Source: Deltaproteobacteria bacterium (GTDB lineage Bacteria; Desulfobacterota; Desulfarculia; Desulfarculales; Desulfarculaceae). Taken from it: a stretch of DNA of 17,629 bases. Within the stretch, counting starts at the first letter, position 1; every line of letters begins with the position of its first letter. The notes under the pieces were generated by a model. The model made no database searches and was not told where the DNA came from. It saw nothing but the letters and a program-made list of their open reading frames with translations. Positions 13,368-17,629 of the stretch are shown here, piece after piece. The DNA lies in NCBI GenBank assembly GCA_020444165.1, contig JAHLLK010000094.1:1-17629 (forward strand), in the 5' to 3' direction. Made by a program: the position numbers and the translations under genes.

Positions 13368-15722
13368 ATGGCAGAGCGGTTTGATGTAATCGGCTCGCGG
13401 GTGGCGCGCAAGGACGCGCCGGCCAAGGCAACGGGTACAGCGCTGTACGTGGAGGACATGAAGTTTCCCGGGGAACTCAAGGGCGCGCTGTTGCAAAGCC
13501 CCTTGCCCCACGCCCGCATACTCAACATCGATGTGAGCAAGGCCCAGCGTCTGCGGGGGGTGAAGGCGGTCCTCACCCACCGTGACGTGCCGGCCATCAA
13601 GTACGGCGTCTCGCCGGCGCGCTACGACGAGTGGCTGTTCGCGGTCGACAAGGTGCGCTACGTGGGCGACGAGGTGGCGGCGGTGGCGGCGGTGGACTTG
13701 GAGACGGCCTTGGAGGCCGTCTCGCTCATCGAGGTGGAGTACGAGCCCCTGCCCCACGTGCTGACGCCAGAGGAGGCCATGGCCGAGGGCGCGCCCGTGA
13801 TCCACGACGAATTCCCCGGCAACATCTGCGCGGAGGTGCAGCAGGAGTTCGGGGAGGTGGACAAGGGCATGGCCCAGTGCGACCTGGTGCAGGAGGGCTG
13901 GTTCCGCTCCAAGAAGCAGGACGGCGCCTTCATCGAGCCCAACCAATGCGTGGCGGTCTATGATCTGGCGGGCAACCTGACTCTCTACAGCTCCACGCAG
14001 GTGCCGCACTACGTGCAGCGCACGCTGGCCATGGTGACCAGTCTGGGCATGAGCCGGGTGCGGGTGGTCAAGCCCTACGTGGGTGGAGGGTTCGGTCCCA
14101 AGGCCTCGGCCACGCCCATCGACTTGGCCAGCTCCTTTCTGGCCATACGCACCGGCCGGCCGGTACGCATGACCTTCACCAGGGAACAGGTGTTCCTCTT
14201 CTCCCGGGCGCGGCACGCCTTCACCCACCATATGAAGATCGGAGCCATGAAGGACGGCACTCTGGTGGCCCTGGATCACCAGGCCACCCTGGATGGCGGG
14301 GCCTACTCCTCCTTTGGCATCGCCACGGTCTACTATGCCGGCTCCCTGCTGGGTGGCCCCTACAAGCTGCCCAACATGCGCTATCACGGCCTGCGCCTGT
14401 ACACCAACAAACCGGCCTGCGGGGCTCAACGCGGCCACGGTGGGGTAATCGCCCGAGGCTTGTTCGAGCAGCAGTTGGACATAGTCGCCGAGAAGCTGGG
14501 CATGGACCCGGTGGAGCTTCGCCTGAAAAACATGATGGAGGCGGGCCAGGTGACGTGCAATGACCTGGCCATGTCCTCCCTGGGCATGCGCCAATGCATC
14601 GAGGCGGTGCGCGACGGCTCGGGATGGCAGGAGAAGAAGGGCAAGCTGCCCAAGGGCAAGGGCATCGGAGTGGCCTGCGGATTTTTCGTATCCGGCGCCG
14701 GTTACCCCATCTACCGCTCGGAAACCTATCACTGCACGGTGGTCATCAAAGCCGACGAGGACGGCGGCGGGGTGGTCGTGTACACGGCGGCGGCGGAGAT
14801 CGGCCAGGGCTCGGACACCACCATGGCCATCATCGCCGCCGAAGGCCTGGGTATTCCCTACGAGGCGGTGCGCATCAAGTCCGGTGACACGGACATGGGC
14901 ATCGACCTGGGGGCCTACTCCTCGCGCACCACCATGATGACCGGCCACGCCACCCTGGAGGCGGCCACCAACCTCAAGACCATGATCCTTGAGGCCCTGG
15001 CCGAGGAGTTGGGCATCGATGCCGCGCGCCTGGATGTGGTCAAGGGGTTCATCACCATCAGCGGCGAGCCGGTGGACATCACCGCCCTGCGCACGCGCTA
15101 CATCAAGGAGCACCGGGGCTGGCCCGTGCAGCCCGAGGGCGCCCAGTTGACCTTCAACGAGGCGGCGCGCATCGCCTATCTGCGCCGGGGCACCCTGGTG
15201 GCCACCGGCAAGTACAAGCCCCCGGTGCTGGGGGGCAAGTATAAGGGCGCCGCTGTAGGCACCAGCCCGGCCTATGGCTGCTCGGCGCAGGTGGCCGAGG
15301 TCTCGGTGGACATGGAGACCGGCCAGGTGACCGTGGAGCGCATTACCGATGCCCACGATTGCGGCCGCGCCGTCAATCTGACCTCGGTGGAGGCCCAGAT
15401 GGAAGGCTCGGTCTCCATGGGCGTGGGTGAAGCCCTTTTCGAGGAGGTGAAGCTGGACGGCCAGGGCCGGTTGATCAACCCCAGCCTGGGCGAGTACCAT
15501 ATCCCCACGGTGATGGACATGCCCGAGGTGACGGCCATAGTAGTGGAGTCCAACGAACCCAATGGACCCTATGGGGCCAAGGAGGTGGGCGAGGGGGCCA
15601 TCATGCCCACTATCCCTGCCATCTTGAACGCCATCCGCGACGCGGTGGGCGTTACCCTGGATGAAACCCCGCTGACCCCGGAGCGGGTCTTCATGGCGCT
15701 GAAAAAAGGGGCCAAGGATTGA
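13368..15722 (+). CDS. Molybdopterin-binding large subunit of a molybdenum hydroxylase, 4-hydroxybenzoyl-CoA reductase alpha-like (HcrA-like)
   Basis: A 784-residue protein of the xanthine dehydrogenase large-subunit family, close in length to HcrA (about 770). Marks: an N-terminal a/b-hammerhead region with KVRYVGDEVAAVAA, the cofactor loop VGGGFGPKA near residues 238-245, the pterin loop CGAQRGHGG near 351-359, and C-terminal GAKEVGEG with E742 in the place of the conserved active-site glutamate. The ATG at 13368 has GGGAGG about 8 nt upstream; a GTG at 13353 overlaps the previous gene and was rejected. In this setting the likely reaction is removal of the ring hydroxyl of 4-hydroxybenzoyl-CoA to give benzoyl-CoA. 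A hydroxylase of another aryl-CoA or heterocycle remains possible because substrate residues were not verified. Confidence 0.9.
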   Translation: MAERFDVIGSRVARKDAPAKATGTALYVEDMKFPGELKGALLQSPLPHARILNIDVSKAQRLRGVKAVLTHRDVPAIKYGVSPARYDEWLFAVDKVRYVGDEVAAVAAVDLETALEAVSLIEVEYEPLPHVLTPEEAMAEGAPVIHDEFPGNICAEVQQEFGEVDKGMAQCDLVQEGWFRSKKQDGAFIEPNQCVAVYDLAGNLTLYSSTQVPHYVQRTLAMVTSLGMSRVRVVKPYVGGGFGPKASATPIDLASSFLAIRTGRPVRMTFTREQVFLFSRARHAFTHHMKIGAMKDGTLVALDHQATLDGGAYSSFGIATVYYAGSLLGGPYKLPNMRYHGLRLYTNKPACGAQRGHGGVIARGLFEQQLDIVAEKLGMDPVELRLKNMMEAGQVTCNDLAMSSLGMRQCIEAVRDGSGWQEKKGKLPKGKGIGVACGFFVSGAGYPIYRSETYHCTVVIKADEDGGGVVVYTAAAEIGQGSDTTMAIIAAEGLGIPYEAVRIKSGDTDMGIDLGAYSSRTTMMTGHATLEAATNLKTMILEALAEELGIDAARLDVVKGFITISGEPVDITALRTRYIKEHRGWPVQPEGAQLTFNEAARIAYLRRGTLVATGKYKPPVLGGKYKGAAVGTSPAYGCSAQVAEVSVDMETGQVTVERITDAHDCGRAVNLTSVEAQMEGSVSMGVGEALFEEVKLDGQGRLINPSLGEYHIPTVMDMPEVTAIVVESNEPNGPYGAKEVGEGAIMPTIPAILNAIRDAVGVTLDETPLTPERVFMALKKGAKD

Positions 15723-15742
15723 TACCTTGAACCGTGACCCCA

Positions 15743-15791
15743 GCGGGGCAGGCCGGCCATGGGGAGGCGCGCTCCCGGCTACCTGCCCCGC
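15743..15791 (+). promoter_or_regulatory. Long hairpin between the reductase and DUF89 genes
   Basis: A perfect 10-bp stem, GCGGGGCAGG (15743-15752) with CCTGCCCCGC (15782-15791), encloses a second 5-bp stem (15762-15766 with 15772-15776). No T tract follows. It fills most of the 108-nt gap and could be an mRNA processing or stability element, or a weak stop that lowers expression of the next gene. Confidence 0.5.
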
Positions 15792-15830
15792 CCGGGCCCA
15801 GGCAGGGGCAGCGTTAAGAGGTTGAGAGAC

Positions 15831-16763
15831 ATGATTTCTTCCCCCTATGAGCGAAATCTCCTGCCGGAGCCGTTTCCGGGCTGCCTAAGTTGCCTGGAGG
15901 GGTTGCTGGAAAAGGCGGCGGAGCTGGGGGGCGCGGGCGATCCGGTCCTGCGGGAGCGCGCCCAACAGGCGGGGCGTCGGGCCCTGGAGCAGGGCCGGGT
16001 TTCGTCTCTTTCCTCGCCCGTGGTGGCCAACCGCATCCTGTGGGCCATCCGGCGGGAAACCGGCATGCACGATCCCTACCGTCAGTTCAAGGACCAAGAG
16101 ATGGCCATCGGCCAAAAGGCCGCCGCCCGGCTGCGGCCTCTGTTGGACGGGGATATATCCTCCGCGGTTGAGATGGCCGCCTTGGGCAATGGGTTTGATT
16201 TTTTCAAGCCACCGGACCAAGCCATGGCTGACTTGGAGTCCGGCCCGGCTGGTGGGGTGGCCTTCCACGTCAATCACATCCCCCGCCTATCCCAATTCCT
16301 GACCGAGCGGCCAGCTTTGGTGCTTTACCTTACCGACAATGCCGGGGAGATTTTTTTCGACCTGCCCTTGTACCGCTACCTGGGCCGCCTGGCCCAGCGG
16401 GTGGTGCTGGTGGTCAAGGGCGGCCCGGCCCTCAACGACCTGACCCTGGCCGACCTGGAGGCCTCCGGCCTGGCAAGAGAGTTTGCCCAGGTGGCTGACA
16501 CGGGAATGGAGGGGGTGGGTGTGGAGTGGGAGCAATCCTCGCCGGCGTTCAAGGACATGGTCATGCAGGCCGAGCTGATGGTGGCCAAGGGCATGGCCAA
16601 CTTCGAAACCCTTTGCGCCCTGGCCCTGCCTTGCCCGATATTTCATATTTTCCGGGTGAAGTGCTCACCCATACAGGACTACCTGCACGCCCCCCCGAAC
16701 ACATATTGGGCCCTTTGGCGCCAGGCGGGCGCAATCTGCCGCAGAGAAGATCCTGGGCTTTAG
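15831..16763 (+). CDS. DUF89 / ARMT1-like metal-dependent phosphatase family protein
   Basis: A 310-residue DUF89 protein. Marks: an N-terminal CLSCL (C18, C21) as in prokaryotic members, LYLTDNAGEIFFDLPL with the metal-site D169, N170 and E173, VVKGGPALNDLT (about 195-205), and KGMANFETL (about 253-261). Members studied are metal-dependent phosphatases, thought to clear damaged or misplaced phosphometabolites. I chose ATG 15831 because the family N terminus starts just after it and AAGAGG lies upstream; an ATG at 15759 would add a low-complexity tail inside the hairpin. It follows the reductase by 108 nt in the same direction. It may be a house-cleaning enzyme for phosphorylated aromatics, or unrelated to the pathway. 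Confidence 0.87.
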   Translation: MISSPYERNLLPEPFPGCLSCLEGLLEKAAELGGAGDPVLRERAQQAGRRALEQGRVSSLSSPVVANRILWAIRRETGMHDPYRQFKDQEMAIGQKAAARLRPLLDGDISSAVEMAALGNGFDFFKPPDQAMADLESGPAGGVAFHVNHIPRLSQFLTERPALVLYLTDNAGEIFFDLPLYRYLGRLAQRVVLVVKGGPALNDLTLADLEASGLAREFAQVADTGMEGVGVEWEQSSPAFKDMVMQAELMVAKGMANFETLCALALPCPIFHIFRVKCSPIQDYLHAPPNTYWALWRQAGAICRREDPGL

Positions 16764-16880
16764 GCTGATACCACTGTTAACCGTACAGTTTAGGACAAGG
16801 CCACATTTTGATCGCCAGCGGCCCTAGCCGAAGCCAGGTGGTGGATCAGGTTCCAGGAAACAGGCCTGGCGCCAGAGAGA

Positions 16881-16903
16881 TGGTCCCCCTTTGTTGGACA
16901 GTC
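16881..16903. mobile_element. Possible terminal end of the broken IS3-family element
   Basis: TGGTCCCCCTTTGTTGGACA, about 30 nt outside the transposase stop, has the look and position of an IS3-family end (a TG start followed by a C or G run). The opposite end is missing, because the transposase is cut before its N terminus, so no inverted partner can be shown. Confidence 0.35.
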
Positions 16904-16932
16904 TTGCGGCTGTTTTAAGGTGGACATAGGTT

Positions 16933-17391
16933 TCATACTGCCGCAGTGAGTTTCCCCGCCATTGGCAGGGTCCCATATGCCTCGTCCGGAGTCCTCCCGT
17001 CCAGGCTGGAGTGAGGCCGCCGCTGGTTGTAGTAGTCGATCCAGGCCCCGATGCCCTTCCTGGCCTCGCTGCCCGTCTCGAAAGCATGCAGGTAGACGCA
17101 CTCGTACTTCAGCGATCGCCACAATCGCTCGATCATGACGTTGTCCATCCAGCGTCCCTTGCCGTCCATGGATATCCTGACGCCGGCCTCCTGCAACACC
17201 TGGGTGAATTCGAGGCTCGTGAACCGGCAGCCTTGATCAGTGTTGAATATCCGTGGCTTGGGGAATCCGGCCAAGGCTTCCCGCAAGGCCTCCACGCAAC
17301 AGTCCGCGCCCAGGGTGTTGGACAGACGCCAGTTCAAAACCTTCCGGCTGGCCCAGTCCATGATCGCCACCAAATAGAGGCCATTGCATGG
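16933..17391 (-). pseudogene. Truncated IS3-family transposase (OrfB C-terminal part)
   Basis: About 150 residues of an IS3-type integrase-core transposase. The second and third catalytic acids are present as D46 in FNTDQGCRFTS and E82 in MIERLWRS, 35 residues apart, as in the DD35E group (numbered from the ATG at 17373), followed by YYNQRRPHSSLDGRTP. Reading upstream in frame gives LYLV before VAIMDW, as in intact relatives, and then likeness ends near 17391 with an in-frame stop shortly after. The first catalytic Asp, the helix-turn-helix and OrfA are gone. It is therefore an inactive remnant marking the border of the aromatic cluster. Confidence 0.88.
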
Positions 17392-17629
17392 TGAAACCCA
17401 CTAAACGTGTTGATATTATGTCAAAAATGGCTGTGAAACATGATTACGGCAGGCAATGGCCGATGCGGGTCAAGGATGGCCCGCACGAGACCATGGCTAT
17501 ACAAAAACTACCAAAAAATGAGATAATTGGCCGTTATAATTGTTGTTTGCCAGAAAATGCCGCGCAATGGCCTCATGAGCCTATCCGCATGGTGCATCGA
17601 GAGGTTTCATAAGGTTGACGCCTTTCACG
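17392..17629. other. AT-richer end region, nothing recognised
   Basis: 238 nt beyond the break in the transposase, with lower GC than the metabolic genes. A 74-codon open frame (17388-17612, plus) begins inside the transposase remnant and has no recognised motif or ribosome site. No promoter, terminator or RNA gene could be supported. It may be the target DNA or another element that cut the IS3 copy. Confidence 0.5.

Noticed and set aside
13344..15500. 718-codon open frame on the minus strand opposite the molybdopterin subunit
   Set aside because: A shadow of the real gene: histidine- and glycine-rich translation with no family likeness, while the plus strand has intact cofactor motifs.
17388..17612. 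74-codon plus-strand frame at the window end
   Set aside because: It starts inside the transposase remnant and has no recognisable domain or ribosome site.
1..17629. tRNA, rRNA or CRISPR array
   Set aside because: No cloverleaf-like sequence, ribosomal RNA stretch or regularly spaced direct repeats were seen on either strand.

Overview
The window reads as a piece of a GC-rich, strictly anaerobic bacterial chromosome. The best guess is a sulfate-reducing or syntrophic member of the Desulfobacterota (former Deltaproteobacteria). This rests on gene content and style and cannot be proven from the window alone. Almost everything in it fits one job: taking phenol, or a close relative, to an aryl-CoA without oxygen. 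The modelled route is phenol + ATP to phenylphosphate (phenylphosphate synthase PpsABC), carboxylation to 4-hydroxybenzoate (UbiD-type carboxylase with prenylated FMN made by UbiX), activation by an AMP-forming aryl-CoA ligase, and reductive removal of the ring hydroxyl by a three-subunit molybdenum hydroxylase of the 4-hydroxybenzoyl-CoA reductase type, giving benzoyl-CoA.

Layout. 1-53: one arm of a 53-nt inverted repeat. 203-1612 (minus): UbiD-family carboxylase with a terminator at 137-174. 1613-1995: AT-rich gap with a possible ubiD promoter. 1996-2880 (minus): LysR-type regulator, probably translated from a nearly leaderless mRNA. 2888-3638: divergent control region with helically phased TAACATA boxes, candidate promoters and a roughly 600-nt leader. 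3639-10996 (plus): main operon ppsA, ppsB, aryl-CoA ligase, UPF0261 (Tm-1-like) protein, NUDIX hydrolase, ppsC. 11045-11246: the second arm of the inverted repeat plus nested palindromes. 11353-15722 (plus): ubiX, then FAD, 2Fe-2S and molybdopterin subunits of the reductase. 15831-16763: DUF89 (ARMT1-like) metal-dependent phosphatase. 16881-17391: broken IS3-family transposase. 17392-17629: AT-richer sequence with nothing recognised.

How the genes work together. PpsA and PpsB are two complementary pieces of a phosphoenolpyruvate synthase. PpsB has the ATP-grasp domain; PpsA has the phosphohistidine swivel domain behind a large unique N-terminal part presumed to hold phenol. PpsC (two CBS domains) is the stimulating subunit, here separated from ppsAB by three genes. 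Only one UbiD-type carboxylase is present. No partner for the Thauera PpcA, PpcC or PpcD subunits is visible, which resembles the minimal set described for Geobacter metallireducens.

The most unusual points are: (i) the FAD subunit lacks the cysteine-rich 4Fe-4S insert typical of classical 4-hydroxybenzoyl-CoA reductases; (ii) a UPF0261 gene and a NUDIX gene with an altered box are built into the operon with one-base gaps; (iii) a DUF89 phosphatase follows the reductase while the usual PpcD phosphatase is not seen; (iv) the whole carboxylase, regulator and synthase block is bounded by near-identical inverted repeats.
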